Assembly (NCBI RefSeq): GCF_002002705.1
Contig: NZ_MUNS01000027.1
Span: 1 to 64,000, forward strand
Source of the DNA: Polaromonas sp. C04
GTDB taxonomy: Bacteria; Pseudomonadota; Gammaproteobacteria; Burkholderiales; Burkholderiaceae_C
Direction of reading: 5' to 3'
DNA length: 64,000 nt
The position numbers and the translations under genes were made by a program. This document shows, piece after piece, positions 28,235-37,634 of this stretch; position 1 is the stretch's first letter; each line of letters begins with the position of its first letter. The notes below the pieces were generated by a model. The model had not been told where the DNA came from. It ran no database searches and was given only the letters and a program-made list of their open reading frames with translations.

Positions 28235-28576
28235 GAAGCAACCCTCCCGGACTGGTGAACGGAACGTGATCCTAGGGGTGGACCGGCTTTCACGCAACTC
28301 CGACGCGCGACGGTCGGCACAGCTTGCAGGCGCACCATTTCAGGTGACTGTCCGGATTGTTTGAACACTTTCGGGCGCATTCCTGTCGGCGGGCCTGGCG
28401 GTCCAACTGGCAAGGTGACTATGGATTTGATAGCCACTCGCGCCCGGCCTGATTGGGCCAAGGCTTGATTTGGCCTGGAATATCCGGGACCGTCTGTCAG
28501 TGCCGAATGAGGGGCGGCTGGCCATCGAAAAGCCCCCGGAGAGAAAACGAATTGTTACCCTTTTGTTGGCCTGGAT
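28235..28576. other. Gap between DUF433 copy 2 and the MtfA-like gene
   Basis: No gene is supported. It contains a dispersed repeat copy at 28418-28476 and the 5' region shared with DUF433 copy 1. Confidence 0.6.
28418..28476 (+). repeat. Dispersed ~60-bp element, intergenic
   Basis: ACTATGGATTTGATAGC is one mismatch from the core. A GC-rich centre and AAGGCTTGATTTGG follow. Position and orientation mirror the copy at 27833 relative to the DUF433 genes. Confidence 0.55.
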
Positions 28577-29380
28577 TCAGGAGGGCAATGGCCCGCTCCG
28601 GTTGAAAAACGCGTCGTACAGCGGCACCAGCGCGGGCAACTCCAGCTCGAACCGGGCGCGGTTGACAAAGTAGGCCTCGCAGGTGACCGCGAAGAACTCG
28701 ACGAGGGAGGTGGCGCCATAGGCGTTGAGCCAGGGCGGCTCGCCGCCAAAGCGCTCGGCCATGATGACCTGCTCGCGAAAGGCCTGGTACGCCGGCTGCA
28801 ATGTGGCCAGCCACAGGCGCTGCGCGGCGCCGGCGCTGCGTGTGCCCATGAAACCCGGGGGCAGTGGCGGGCAGCCGTCCGCCCGGCCGCTTTGCATGTC
28901 CATCTTGTGGACAAACTCATGGATCACCACGTTGTAGCCGTGCTCGGCTTGGGCACCGGCGTGGGCCACGTCGCGCCAGTTCAGCATCACCGGGCCCTTG
29001 TGCATGGCCTCGCCCGCCAGCACCTCGCGGTAGCGGTGCACCACGCCATCGTGGTCCATGGTCTCGCGCTGCGCGAGCACCTCGCGCCGGTGCACCACGA
29101 TGCCGACAAAGTCGCTGTACCAGGCCAGGGCTTTGCCGCGCTGGTCCAGGTGCAGCAGTGGCAGGCAGGCCTGCGCCGCGATGGCGAGCGCGATCTCGTC
29201 GCTGATGTGCAGGCGCTCGGTGCCGTGAAATTCCTTCTGGGCCAGGAAGCGGCTGCTCAGGCGGCGCAGGTGGGCGCGCTCGGGCTCGGTGAGGCTGGCC
29301 AGAAAGGGATAGCGGTCCAGGGTGCGCTGCCACAGCGCCTCGGGAATGGTGCGCGCGCGTCTGCGCAGCCAGGCCCACAT
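28577..29380 (-). CDS. mtfA: MtfA-like zinc-dependent peptidase
   Basis: 267 residues of the MtfA (DUF980) family. The zinc motif HEFVH at 154-158 lies in NVVIHEFVHKMDM, and a conserved downstream Glu lies in SLVEFFAVTCEAYF. E. coli MtfA is a cytosolic aminopeptidase that binds the Mlc repressor and affects glucose uptake; that role may not carry over here. The ATG at 29380 lies 7 bp after lpxH. It is the last gene of the TPR-ppiA-ppiB-lpxH run. Confidence 0.85.
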   Translation of the reverse strand: MWAWLRRRARTIPEALWQRTLDRYPFLASLTEPERAHLRRLSSRFLAQKEFHGTERLHISDEIALAIAAQACLPLLHLDQRGKALAWYSDFVGIVVHRREVLAQRETMDHDGVVHRYREVLAGEAMHKGPVMLNWRDVAHAGAQAEHGYNVVIHEFVHKMDMQSGRADGCPPLPPGFMGTRSAGAAQRLWLATLQPAYQAFREQVIMAERFGGEPPWLNAYGATSLVEFFAVTCEAYFVNRARFELELPALVPLYDAFFNRSGPLPS

Positions 29381-29387
29381 GCGGCGC

Positions 29388-30197
29388 TCAGGCCAGCGCC
29401 ATGCGCTGCAGCCGGCCCGCAAAGGGGCCTGTTGCCGTCAGACGCAGCACTTCGGCGCGCGGTGGTGTCGCTACCAGATCCCAGTCGCTCAGCACCACGC
29501 GCGCCAGGCCCGCGCCCAGGTCGTGGTCAGCCGGCTTGTGGGTGTGGCCGTGGATCAGGGCGGCGGCCTGCGCGGCCTGCAGCCACTGGCGCGCGGCGGG
29601 CGCGTCGACGTCGCCATAACTCACGCCGGAGCGTTTGCGCGCCTCGCTTTGATCGCGTATCGCGCGTGCGATGGCACGGCGCTCAAGCAGCGGTTTCGCC
29701 AGGAAGTCGCGCTGCCAGTTGGCACTGCGCACCTGCTGGCGAAACGCCATGTAGTCCAGATCGTCCAGGCACAGTGCATCGCCGTGCGTGAGCAGCCAGC
29801 GCTGCCCCGCAAACGTCAGCACGGTGGGGTCGGCGAGCAGGGTGACATGGCAGGCGTCGAGGAACTGCGTGCCGACCAGAAAGTCGCGGTTGCCATGCAT
29901 GAAAAAAACGCGCAGGCGCTGCGTGGCCTCATGCAGCACGTCGGCGCAGCACGCTTCAAAGCCGGGTGCCTCGCCGGGATTGTCCGGAGCATTCACCGCC
30001 GCATCGTCGCCGACCCACACTTCGAACAAGTCGCCCAGGATGAACACCGCGCTGGCGGGACTGCTTTGCATGTACTGTTGCCACGCCGCCGAGGTCGCGG
30101 GATCCGCCGCCTGCAAATGCAGGTCGGAGATGAAATCGACCGTGCGCCAATCAGGGGGAGCGGCAAGCTCCGCGAACGCGGGCACGGTCGGGGCCAT
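29388..30197 (-). CDS. lpxH: UDP-2,3-diacylglucosamine diphosphatase LpxH
   Basis: 269 residues, calcineurin-like phosphoesterase. The metal-binding blocks are visible: DFISDLHL (Asp25, His27), GDLFEVWVGDD, HGNRDF, LTHGDALCLDD and IHGHTHKP. LpxH cleaves UDP-2,3-diacylglucosamine to lipid X in lipid A synthesis. It lies downstream of ppiB, separated by a GC-rich repeat (30211-30287). Confidence 0.94.
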   Translation of the reverse strand: MAPTVPAFAELAAPPDWRTVDFISDLHLQAADPATSAAWQQYMQSSPASAVFILGDLFEVWVGDDAAVNAPDNPGEAPGFEACCADVLHEATQRLRVFFMHGNRDFLVGTQFLDACHVTLLADPTVLTFAGQRWLLTHGDALCLDDLDYMAFRQQVRSANWQRDFLAKPLLERRAIARAIRDQSEARKRSGVSYGDVDAPAARQWLQAAQAAALIHGHTHKPADHDLGAGLARVVLSDWDLVATPPRAEVLRLTATGPFAGRLQRMALA

Positions 30198-30210
30198 TCG
30201 AGATCAGTCG

Positions 30211-30287
30211 GCGCCGGGCCGCCCCAAGGCGACTGCGGCCCCCCCGGGGGGCAGCGCAGTACACGCAGTGACAAGCGTGGGGGCCAT
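30211..30287 (-). repeat. GC-rich intergenic repeat (family B), copy 1
   Basis: Immediately after the ppiB stop the minus strand starts ATGGCCCCCACGCTTGTC and contains TGCGCTGCCCCCCGG, then CCTTGGGGCGGCCCGGCG. A near-identical copy occurs at 55823-55899. The central GGGGGG/CCCCCC arms form a strong hairpin. Both copies fill the gap between two genes of the same direction. Confidence 0.75.
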
Positions 30288-30794
30288 CTACAGCGCGACG
30301 GCTTTCTCGATCACCACGTCGTCATTCGGTACGTCGTCATGGAAACCCTTGCGGCCGGTCTGCACGGCCTTGATTCTGTCCACCACCTCGGTGCCCGCCA
30401 CGACCTTGCCGAACACGGCGTAGCCCCAGCCCTGCGCGCTGGGCGCCGTGTGATTGAGGAAGGCGTTGTCGGCCACGTTGATGAAGAACTGGGCCGTGGC
30501 CGAGTGCGGCGCATTGGTGCGTGCCATGGCCACGGTGTACTTGTCGTTCTTCAGGCCGTTGTTGGCCTCGTTGTCGATCGGCGTGCCGCTCTTTTTTTCC
30601 TTCATGCCGGGCTCGAAACCGCCGCCCTGCACCATGAAGCCGGGAATCACGCGGTGAAACACCGTGTTGTTGTAGTGGCCTTTGTTCACGTAATCGAGGA
30701 AATTCGCGACCGTGTTGGGCGCCTTGGCCTGATCGAGTTCAAGGGTGATGACGCCGTACTTGGCGATGTGCAGTTCGACTTGGGGGTTGCTCAT
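30288..30794 (-). CDS. ppiB: Cytoplasmic peptidyl-prolyl isomerase (cyclophilin B type)
   Basis: 168 residues with no signal peptide. Cyclophilin landmarks: [30 protein letters not shown] and [16 protein letters not shown]. The active-site Arg (FHRV) and Gln are present. It catalyses cis-trans isomerisation of prolyl bonds. It follows the exported paralogue ppiA with a 3-bp gap. Confidence 0.94.
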   Translation of the reverse strand: MSNPQVELHIAKYGVITLELDQAKAPNTVANFLDYVNKGHYNNTVFHRVIPGFMVQGGGFEPGMKEKKSGTPIDNEANNGLKNDKYTVAMARTNAPHSATAQFFINVADNAFLNHTAPSAQGWGYAVFGKVVAGTEVVDRIKAVQTGRKGFHDDVPNDDVVIEKAVAL

Positions 30795-30797
30795 GAT

Positions 30798-31409
30798 TTA
30801 TTTCACCAGGGTTGCAGAGTTGATAAGAACGGGGGTCCTGGGCACGTCACTGGGGAACGGGCCGCCGGGGCCGGTCGGCGTGGCCTTGATCTTGTCGATC
30901 ACGTCCATGCCGCTCACGACCTTGCCGAACACGGTATAGCCATACGACTGCGCGGACGGGTCCAGAAACGCATTGTCCCGCACGTTGATGAAGAACTGCG
31001 CGGTGGCGGAATTGGGGTCGTTGGTGCGCGCCATGGCCAGTGTGCCGACCACGTTGCGCGGGCCGCCCCTGGCCAGCGCTTCACGCCCTTCGTGCACGAC
31101 CGGCGCGCGCGTCGGCTTTTCCGCGTACTTGGCGTCGTAGCCACCGCCCTGGATCATGAAGTTGTTGATCACGCGGTGAAAGATCGTGCCGTCGTAGTGC
31201 TTGTCCTTCACGTACTGCAAAAAGTTGGCAACCGTCTTGGGCGCCTTGTCGGGATAGACCTCGACCACGAAGTCGCCCGCGCTGGTGGCGAACTTGACCC
31301 TGGGCGCGTCCCCGGCCCGTGCCGGGACCAGGGCCTGGCTTGCCAGCACACCGACAACGGCTACCGCCATCAGGGCGCGCCGCGCCACCGGGAATCCGGA
31401 AAATTTCAT
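30798..31409 (-). CDS. ppiA: Periplasmic peptidyl-prolyl isomerase (cyclophilin A type)
   Basis: 203 residues. A signal peptide (about 1-32, ending VPARA-G) precedes a cyclophilin domain with [30 protein letters not shown] and GYTVFGKVVSGMDVID. It is the secreted counterpart of the adjacent ppiB, likely from tandem duplication, and assists folding in the periplasm. A TPR protein precedes it by 12 bp. Confidence 0.93.
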   Translation of the reverse strand: MKFSGFPVARRALMAVAVVGVLASQALVPARAGDAPRVKFATSAGDFVVEVYPDKAPKTVANFLQYVKDKHYDGTIFHRVINNFMIQGGGYDAKYAEKPTRAPVVHEGREALARGGPRNVVGTLAMARTNDPNSATAQFFINVRDNAFLDPSAQSYGYTVFGKVVSGMDVIDKIKATPTGPGGPFPSDVPRTPVLINSATLVK

Positions 31410-31421
31410 TCAATCACTCCT

Positions 31422-32036
31422 TCAGGGTTTTTGGGTGGTGCTCGTCTTCGCCGTCGCTGGAGCGGAGGCCGCTGCCGCCGGGCTTGCCGCTGCTGCTTTC
31501 TGCCCCTTGGCGGAGCCTGCGAACATGCTGCGGATCAACGTCAGCTTGGGGGTGACGCTGGCGCTGGTGCTGGCATCGAGTTGCACTGCCCGGGCGTAGG
31601 ACTGGGCCGCCAGCCGTGCGTACACGTCGCCCAGGTTCTCATACGCGATGGCATAGCTGGGGTTGGTGCGCACGGCCATCTCCAGCGCGGCGCGCGCCTT
31701 GTCGAACTGGCTCTGGGCGGCATACAGCACCGCGAGGTTGTTGTACGGCTCGGGCAGCTCGGGGTAGTCCTGCGTGAGCTTGGTGAAGGTGGCGATGGCG
31801 TCGTCCGTCTTGCCCGCGTCGGTCAGGATCACGCCCTTGATGAAACGCATCTGCGGATCGCGCGGGTTGGTGGCCAGATACGCGTCGGCCTTGGCCAGCG
31901 CTTCGGTCTGTTTGCCCGAGCGCGCCAGCTGGTTCACGTCGGCATAGTCGTCGGCGTAGGCGCTGGGTGCGCCCAGGATTGTCGCCAGGATGACAAGGCG
32001 TAAAACCTGTGACAACGCGCGGGGGATATGCTTCAT
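31422..32036 (-). CDS. Exported TPR-repeat protein
   Basis: 204 residues. A signal peptide (about 1-28, ending SAYA-D) is followed by three to four tetratricopeptide repeats (about 30-155, for example LPEPYNNLAVLYAAQSQFDKARAALE) and an Ala-rich tail. It is probably a periplasmic scaffold; the partner is unknown. It is the first gene of the ppiA-ppiB-lpxH-mtfA run, divergent from cysS. Confidence 0.85.
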   Translation of the reverse strand: MKHIPRALSQVLRLVILATILGAPSAYADDYADVNQLARSGKQTEALAKADAYLATNPRDPQMRFIKGVILTDAGKTDDAIATFTKLTQDYPELPEPYNNLAVLYAAQSQFDKARAALEMAVRTNPSYAIAYENLGDVYARLAAQSYARAVQLDASTSASVTPKLTLIRSMFAGSAKGQKAAAASPAAAASAPATAKTSTTQKP

Positions 32037-32058
32037 GAAGCCTCTGTGGCAGTGTGCA

Positions 32059-32087
32059 GTGACGAGCCCAAACCGGGGCTATATACT
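32059..32087 (+). promoter_or_regulatory. Candidate promoter of cysS
   Basis: GTGACG and TATACT are spaced 17 bases in the divergent gap between the TPR gene and cysS, about 120 bp before the cysS start. Each box matches at least four of six consensus bases. Confidence 0.4.
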
Positions 32088-32210
32088 GCGCAGGATTGTA
32101 TCTGAGGGGTTCGCTCTCACGCCCTCAGGACCTTGCCGAACAAAACCACCACCCGGCCCGAAACACCAGAGCGAAATTCTGTTGCTGTTTCCTGACCCGT
32201 CCGAGATCTC

Positions 32211-33599
32211 ATGAGTCTGCGCATTTACAACACGCTATCGCGTGCACTGGAACCGTTTTCTTCGATCGAACCTGGTCATGTGCGCATGTATGTCTGCGGC
32301 ATGACCATTTACGATCTGTGTCACGTTGGGCACGCGCGCATGATGATGGCGTTCGACGTGGTGCAGCGCTGGCTCGTGGCCAGCGGTTACCGCGTCACCT
32401 ACGTGCGCAACATCACGGACATTGAAGACAAGATCATTAGGCGCGCGCTCGAGCGTGGAATCAGTATTCGCGCCCTGACAGACGAAATGATCGCCGCCAT
32501 GCACCAGGATCTGGCCGCGCTGGGTATCGCTTCGCCCACGGTGGAGCCGCGCGCGACGGAATACGTCCGCCAGATGACCGATCTGATCGGTCTGTTGCGG
32601 GACAAAGGGCTGGCGTATCAGTCCGCCAGCGGCGACATGAACTTCCCGGTGCGCAAGTTCCCCGGCTACGGCAAGCTCAGCGGCAAGTCGCTGGACCAGA
32701 TGCGCGCCGGCGAGCGCGTGGCCGTGCTCGATGGCAAGGAGGATCCGCTGGATTTCGTGCTCTGGAAGGCGGCCAAGCCCGATGAACCGGTGGACGCCAA
32801 ATTTGACTCGCCTTTTGGTGTCGGGCGTCCAGGCTGGCACATCGAATGCTCTGCCATGAGCTGCGCGGTGTTGGGCAAGACCTTTGACATTCATGGCGGC
32901 GGGGCCGACTTGCAGTTTCCCCATCACGAGAACGAAATCGCGCAAAGTGAAGGCGCCTACGGGCAGCCCCTGGCGAACTACTGGGTGCACAACGGCTTCC
33001 TGGAGGTGGACAACGAGAAGATGTCCAAGAGCCTGGGGAACTTCTTCACGATACGCGATGTGCTGAAAAGTTTTGATGGCGAGACGATCCGCTTTTTTAT
33101 GCTGCGCGTGCAGTACCGCCGCCCCTTCAACTACAGCGATGCTGGCCTGGAAGATGCGCGCACCGGACTCAAGCGCCTGTACACCGCGCTTGACGCAGTG
33201 CCGCCGCTGAACGTGAAATTGGACTGGAATCAGCCGTTTGCCGCGCGCTTCAAAGCTGCCATGGACAACGACTTTTCCACACCCGAGGCCGTGGCGGTGC
33301 TGTTCGAGCTGGCTACCGAGATCAACAAAACCCGGTCGCCCGAGCTGGCCGGTCTGCTCAAGGCGTTGGGCGGCTGCCTTGGTTTGTTGCAGGGCGAGCC
33401 CAGGCAGTTTTTGCAGGCGGGCGCCGGTGTAGCAGCCGGGTTGGACGCTGCTGCGATTCAGTCCCTGATCGAGGCGCGCGCCAGCGCCAAGGCTGCGAAG
33501 AATTTTGTTGAGGCCGACCGCATCCGCAGCGATTTGCTGGCGCAGGGCATCGTGCTCAAGGATTCGCCCACCGGCACCACGTGGGAGGCCGCTCAGTGA
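32211..33599 (+). CDS. cysS: Cysteinyl-tRNA synthetase
   Basis: 462 residues, class I. The zinc ligand Cys29 ([10 protein letters not shown]), the HIGH-type HVGH at 38-41, zinc residues in WHIECSAMS and [12 protein letters not shown], and KMSKS at 270-274 are all present. It charges tRNA-Cys. The length is usual. The gene heads the cysS-glycosylase-accA-tilS-lysC-tRNA-Ser run. Confidence 0.97.
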   Translation: MSLRIYNTLSRALEPFSSIEPGHVRMYVCGMTIYDLCHVGHARMMMAFDVVQRWLVASGYRVTYVRNITDIEDKIIRRALERGISIRALTDEMIAAMHQDLAALGIASPTVEPRATEYVRQMTDLIGLLRDKGLAYQSASGDMNFPVRKFPGYGKLSGKSLDQMRAGERVAVLDGKEDPLDFVLWKAAKPDEPVDAKFDSPFGVGRPGWHIECSAMSCAVLGKTFDIHGGGADLQFPHHENEIAQSEGAYGQPLANYWVHNGFLEVDNEKMSKSLGNFFTIRDVLKSFDGETIRFFMLRVQYRRPFNYSDAGLEDARTGLKRLYTALDAVPPLNVKLDWNQPFAARFKAAMDNDFSTPEAVAVLFELATEINKTRSPELAGLLKALGGCLGLLQGEPRQFLQAGAGVAAGLDAAAIQSLIEARASAKAAKNFVEADRIRSDLLAQGIVLKDSPTGTTWEAAQ

Positions 33600-33610
33600 C
33601 GCGATTGAAT

Positions 33611-33669
33611 ATGTTTTGGCTCTGTAGCCCTGGAGGGTGCTGCGATGCCTGCTTCTAAAAAGATAGCAA
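33611..33669 (-). repeat. Dispersed ~60-bp element spanning the glycosylase start codon
   Basis: The minus strand reads GCTATCTTTTTAGAAGC (one mismatch), a middle segment and CAGGGCTACAGAGCCAAAAC. It covers the cysS-glycosylase gap, and the ATG at 33645 plus its first codons lie within the element on the opposite strand. Confidence 0.65.
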
Positions 33670-34307
33670 CCGTGGCTCCCGCCGAATTGCTCATGCCCGA
33701 GTATTGGGAAGACGCCTGCAAGCACCTGACCAAAAAGGACCGGGTCATGAAGCGGCTGATCCCGCAGTTCGGCGACGCCCGACTGCAGTCGCGCGGCGAG
33801 GCCTTCATCACGCTGGCGCGCTCCATCGTGGGCCAGCAGATTTCGGTGAAAGCCGCGCAAACCGTGTGGGAGCGCTTCGCCAAACTGCCGCGCAAGATGA
33901 CGCCGGGCAACGTGCTCAAGCTCAAGGTCGACGACATGCGCGCGGCGGGCCTGAGCGCGCGCAAGGTGGAGTACCTGGTGGACCTGGCGCTGCACTTCGA
34001 CTCCGGCACCGTGCATGCCGGCGCCTGGGAAGACTGGGAGGACGAAGCCGTCATTGCCGAGTTGGTCGCCATCCGCGGCATTGGCCGCTGGACCGCCGAG
34101 ATGTTCCTGATCTTCCACTTGATGCGCCCGAACATCCTGCCGCTGGACGATGTAGGCCTGATCAATGGCATCAGCAAGAATTATTTCTCGGGTGAATCGG
34201 TCAGCCGCAGCGACGTGCGCGAGGTGGCCGCCGCCTGGGCGCCCTACTGCAGCGTGGCAACTTGGTATATTTGGCGCTCGCTCGACCCGCTGCCCATTGA
34301 ATATTAG
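33645..34307 (+). CDS. DNA-3-methyladenine glycosylase II (AlkA-like, HhH-GPD)
   Basis: 220 residues. The helix-hairpin-helix GPD motif GIGRWTAEMFLIFHLMRPN ends in LPLDDVGL, where Asp169 is the expected catalytic aspartate. It removes alkylated bases in base-excision repair. It lacks the N-terminal domain of E. coli AlkA and is closer to compact bacterial forms. Its first eight codons are encoded by a dispersed repeat. It sits between cysS and accA. Confidence 0.9.
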   Translation: MPASKKIATVAPAELLMPEYWEDACKHLTKKDRVMKRLIPQFGDARLQSRGEAFITLARSIVGQQISVKAAQTVWERFAKLPRKMTPGNVLKLKVDDMRAAGLSARKVEYLVDLALHFDSGTVHAGAWEDWEDEAVIAELVAIRGIGRWTAEMFLIFHLMRPNILPLDDVGLINGISKNYFSGESVSRSDVREVAAAWAPYCSVATWYIWRSLDPLPIEY

Positions 34308-34358
34308 GCGGCCGAATAGTAAAACTCCACGTTGAGCGGAAAACAAGGAGAACCATCG

Positions 34359-35336
34359 TTGGGCAAAAAAACATTCCTCGACTTCGAGCACCCGATTGCC
34401 GAGCTCGAGACCAAAATTGAAGAGCTGCGCTACGTGCAGACCGAGTCGGCCGTCGATATCTCGGAAGAGATCGACCAGCTGAGCAAAAAGAGCCAGCAAC
34501 TCACGAAAGACATCTACTCGGACCTGACGCCCTGGCAGATCACGAAAATCGCGCGTCACCCCGAGCGGCCCTACACGCTGGACTATGTGCGCGAGATCTT
34601 CACGGATTTCATCGAGCTGCATGGCGACCGCCACTTCTCGGACGACCTGTCCATCGTCGGCGGCCTGGCGCGTTTCAACGGCACGGCCTGCATGGTGCTG
34701 GGCCAGCAAAAGGGGCGCGACACCAAGGAGCGCGGCCTGCGCAACTTCGGCATGAGCAAGCCCGAGGGTTACCGCAAGGCGCTGCGCCTGATGAAGACGG
34801 CCGAGAAGTTCAAACTGCCGGTGTTCACCTTTGTCGACACGCCCGGCGCCTTTCCCGGCATCGACGCCGAAGAGCGCGGCCAGTCGGAGGCCATCGGCCG
34901 CAACATCTTCGAGATGGCCCAACTCGAGGTGCCGATCATCACCACCATCATCGGCGAGGGCGGCTCCGGCGGCGCGCTGGCGATCTCGGTGGGCGACCAG
35001 GTGGTGATGCTGCAATACTCGATCTATTCGGTGATCAGCCCCGAGGGCTGCGCCTCCATCCTCTGGAAAAGCTCCAGCCAGGCGCAGGTGGCGGCCGATG
35101 CGCTGGGCATCACGGCACACCGGCTCAAGGCGCTGGGGCTGATCGACAAAATCGTCAACGAGCCCGTGGGCGGCGCGCACCGCGACCCCAAGCAGATGGC
35201 TGCGTTTCTGAGGCGCGCCCTGGGCGATGCCTTCCGCCAGGTGAGCGACCTCAAGGTCAAGGAATTGCTGGACCGGCGCTACGACCGGCTGCAAAGCTAT
35301 GGCCGCTACACCGACACCAAAGCCGACAGCAAATAG
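34359..35336 (+). CDS. accA: Acetyl-CoA carboxylase carboxyltransferase, alpha subunit
   Basis: 325 residues from a TTG start at 34359, chosen because AAGGAG lies eight bases upstream and the protein then begins (M)[11 protein letters not shown] like homologues. Hallmarks are [36 protein letters not shown] and [10 protein letters not shown]. With AccD it transfers the carboxyl group to acetyl-CoA in fatty acid synthesis. The rare start codon may tune its amount (inference). Confidence 0.96.
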   Translation: MGKKTFLDFEHPIAELETKIEELRYVQTESAVDISEEIDQLSKKSQQLTKDIYSDLTPWQITKIARHPERPYTLDYVREIFTDFIELHGDRHFSDDLSIVGGLARFNGTACMVLGQQKGRDTKERGLRNFGMSKPEGYRKALRLMKTAEKFKLPVFTFVDTPGAFPGIDAEERGQSEAIGRNIFEMAQLEVPIITTIIGEGGSGGALAISVGDQVVMLQYSIYSVISPEGCASILWKSSSQAQVAADALGITAHRLKALGLIDKIVNEPVGGAHRDPKQMAAFLRRALGDAFRQVSDLKVKELLDRRYDRLQSYGRYTDTKADSK

Positions 35337-35359
35337 CCACTGCCGTTCATGAGCAAATC

Positions 35360-36310
35360 ATGAACACCCGGTTGCTGGACGCCATGCAGGCCTTCTCGCC
35401 CGGCCTGCCGCTGGGCGTGGCCTACAGCGGCGGGGCCGACTCCACCGCCTTGCTGCTGGCCTGCGCCGAAAAGTGGCCGGGGCAGGTGAGGGCGCTGCAC
35501 ATTCACCATGGTCTGCAGGCGGCGGCGGATGAATTCGAGCAGCACTGCATCGCGTTTTGCGCACGACTCGGGGTGCCGCTGGTGGTGCGGCGCGTGCACG
35601 CGCGTCACGCGCCAGGGCAAAGTCCGGAAGACGCCGCGCGCACTGCACGTTATGAGGCTTTCAGGGCCGTAGCCCTTGAGGAGTGGGGGCGGTATGCTAT
35701 TACTAACATAGCAATTGCGCAGCACGCCGACGACCAGATCGAGACGCTGCTGCTGGCACTCACACGCGGCGCGGGTCTGCCGGGCCTGAGTGCGATGCCC
35801 GCGCGCTGGGACCGCGACGGCATCACCTACCACCGCCCGTTGCTGGGCGTGCCTGCCCCGGAGATTCGCGCCTGGCTGCGCGAGCGTGGCGTGGCCTTCA
35901 TTGATGACCCGAGCAACGCCAACGAGCAATTCACGCGCAACCGCATCCGCGCGCGCCTGCTGCCCGCGCTCGACGCGGCCTTCCCGCAGTTCCGCGAGAC
36001 CTTTGCGCGCAGCGCGGCGCATGCGGCGCAGGCGCAGGCGCTGCTGCAGGAGGTGGCGGCGCAAGACTTGATCGAGGTGGGTAATCCACCGGCCATTCGC
36101 GCGCTTCAAACGCTATCGCGCGCGCGCCAGGCCAACGTGCTGCGGCACTGGCTCAAAACCACCTACAACGCCGCGGCCAGCAGCGCGCAGCTGCACGAAT
36201 TGCTGGACCAGATCGCGGCCTGCACTACGCGCGGGCATCAGATCCGCATCAAGGTGGGGACCGGATTTGTGCAGCGCAAAGGAGCGGCCCTCGATTGGTA
36301 CAATCCCTAG
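35360..36310 (+). CDS. tilS: tRNA(Ile)-lysidine synthase
   Basis: 316 residues, without the long C-terminal domains of E. coli TilS (432). The N-type ATP pyrophosphatase P-loop is SGGADST at 23-29, followed by HIHHGLQ and HADDQIETLLLAL. It modifies the wobble cytidine of the minor tRNA-Ile so that AUA is read as Ile. A dispersed repeat overlaps codons near residue 105-118. It is co-directional with accA and lysC. Confidence 0.94.
   Translation: MNTRLLDAMQAFSPGLPLGVAYSGGADSTALLLACAEKWPGQVRALHIHHGLQAAADEFEQHCIAFCARLGVPLVVRRVHARHAPGQSPEDAARTARYEAFRAVALEEWGRYAITNIAIAQHADDQIETLLLALTRGAGLPGLSAMPARWDRDGITYHRPLLGVPAPEIRAWLRERGVAFIDDPSNANEQFTRNRIRARLLPALDAAFPQFRETFARSAAHAAQAQALLQEVAAQDLIEVGNPPAIRALQTLSRARQANVLRHWLKTTYNAAASSAQLHELLDQIAACTTRGHQIRIKVGTGFVQRKGAALDWYNP
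35658..35714 (-). repeat. Dispersed ~60-bp element inside tilS
   Basis: The minus strand reads GCTATGTTAGTAATAGC (exact core), a C-rich middle, then CAAGGGCTACGGCCCTGAAA. The TilS protein is not visibly longer here than relatives, so the element seems to have replaced local codons rather than been inserted. Confidence 0.6.
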
Positions 36311-36332
36311 GTTTTGCTCTGAAAAAATTCCA

Positions 36333-37619
36333 ATGGCATTGATCGTTCACAAATACGGCGGCACGTCGATGGGCTCCACCGAGCGCATCCGCAACGTGGC
36401 CAAACGCGTGGCCAAATGGGCGCGCGCAGGCCACCAGATGGTGGTGGTGCCCAGCGCCATGAGCGGCGAGACGAATCGCCTGCTCGGGCTGGCAAAAGAA
36501 TTGGCGCCGGCCAAGCCCACCGGCGCCTACAGCCGCGAACTCGACATGCTGGCCGCCACCGGCGAGCAGGCCTCCAGCGCGCTGCTGGCCATTGCGCTGC
36601 AGACCGAGGGCATGGAGTCGGTCAGCTACGCCGGCTGGCAGGTGCCGATCCGCACCGACAGCGCCTACACCAAGGCGCGCATCGAATCCATCGACGACGC
36701 GCGCGTGCGCGCCGACCTGGATGCGGGCAGGGTAGTCATCGTGACCGGCTTCCAGGGCATTGACGATCAGGGCCACATCACCACACTGGGCCGGGGCGGC
36801 AGCGACACCTCGGCCGTGGCCGTGGCTGCCGCCATGAAGGCCCACGAGTGCCTGATCTACACCGACGTGGATGGCGTCTACACCACCGACCCGCGCGTGG
36901 TGCCCGAGGCGCGCCGCCTGCAGACCGTGAGCTTCGAGGAAATGCTGGAAATGGCCAGCCTGGGCTCCAAGGTGCTGCAGATTCGCTCGGTGGAGTTTGC
37001 CGGCAAGTACAAGGTGCCGCTGCGCGTGCTCTCCAGTTTCACCCCGTGGGACATAGACATCAATGAGGAGGCCAAGTCCGGCACCCTGATCACCTTTGAG
37101 GAAGACGAACAAATGGAACAAGCCATCGTGTCCGGCATCGCGTTCAGCCGCGAAGAAGCCAAAATATCCGTGCTCGGCGTTCCCGACAAACCCGGCATCG
37201 CCTACCAGATCCTGGGCGCCGTGGCCGACGCCAACATCGAGGTTGACGTCATCATCCAGAACATCAGCAAGGACGGCAAGACCGACTTCAGCTTCACCGT
37301 GAATCGCAGCGAATTCGCCAGGGCCGTCGACCTGCTCAAGGACAAGGTGCTGCCGGGCCTGGGCGCGCAGGAAATCAAGGGCGACCCCAAGATCTGCAAG
37401 GTCTCCATCGTCGGTATCGGCATGCGCAGCCACGTCGGCATCGCCAGCCAGATGTTTCGCTGTCTGTCCGAGGAAGGCATCAACATCCAGATGATTTCCA
37501 CCTCGGAGATCAAAACCTCGGTGGTGATCGATGAGAAGTACATGGAGCTGGCCGTGCGCGCGCTGCACAAGACCTTCGACCTGGATCAGCCCGGCAACGG
37601 AAAACCCGCCCAATCATGA
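36333..37619 (+). CDS. lysC: Aspartate kinase
   Basis: 428 residues. The kinase domain opens KYGGTSMGSTERIRNVA and has GRGGSDTSAVAVA. Two ACT domains (from about 265) form the lysine/threonine allosteric site (PGIAYQILGAVADANI; SHVGIASQMFRCLSEEGINIQM). It commits aspartate to lysine, threonine and methionine synthesis. The start at 36333 gives the canonical MALIVHKYGG N-terminus. The stop lies 15 bp before tRNA-Ser. Confidence 0.96.
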   Translation: MALIVHKYGGTSMGSTERIRNVAKRVAKWARAGHQMVVVPSAMSGETNRLLGLAKELAPAKPTGAYSRELDMLAATGEQASSALLAIALQTEGMESVSYAGWQVPIRTDSAYTKARIESIDDARVRADLDAGRVVIVTGFQGIDDQGHITTLGRGGSDTSAVAVAAAMKAHECLIYTDVDGVYTTDPRVVPEARRLQTVSFEEMLEMASLGSKVLQIRSVEFAGKYKVPLRVLSSFTPWDIDINEEAKSGTLITFEEDEQMEQAIVSGIAFSREEAKISVLGVPDKPGIAYQILGAVADANIEVDVIIQNISKDGKTDFSFTVNRSEFARAVDLLKDKVLPGLGAQEIKGDPKICKVSIVGIGMRSHVGIASQMFRCLSEEGINIQMISTSEIKTSVVIDEKYMELAVRALHKTFDLDQPGNGKPAQS

Positions 37620-37634
37620 GATAATTTGCGAACT

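Noticed and set aside
32235-35294. A very long open frame (over 1000 codons) on the minus strand opposite cysS, the glycosylase and accA
   Set aside because: The plus-strand genes are clear and conserved; long antisense frames are expected in GC-rich DNA, and the translation is His/Arg/Gln/Val-rich without domains.
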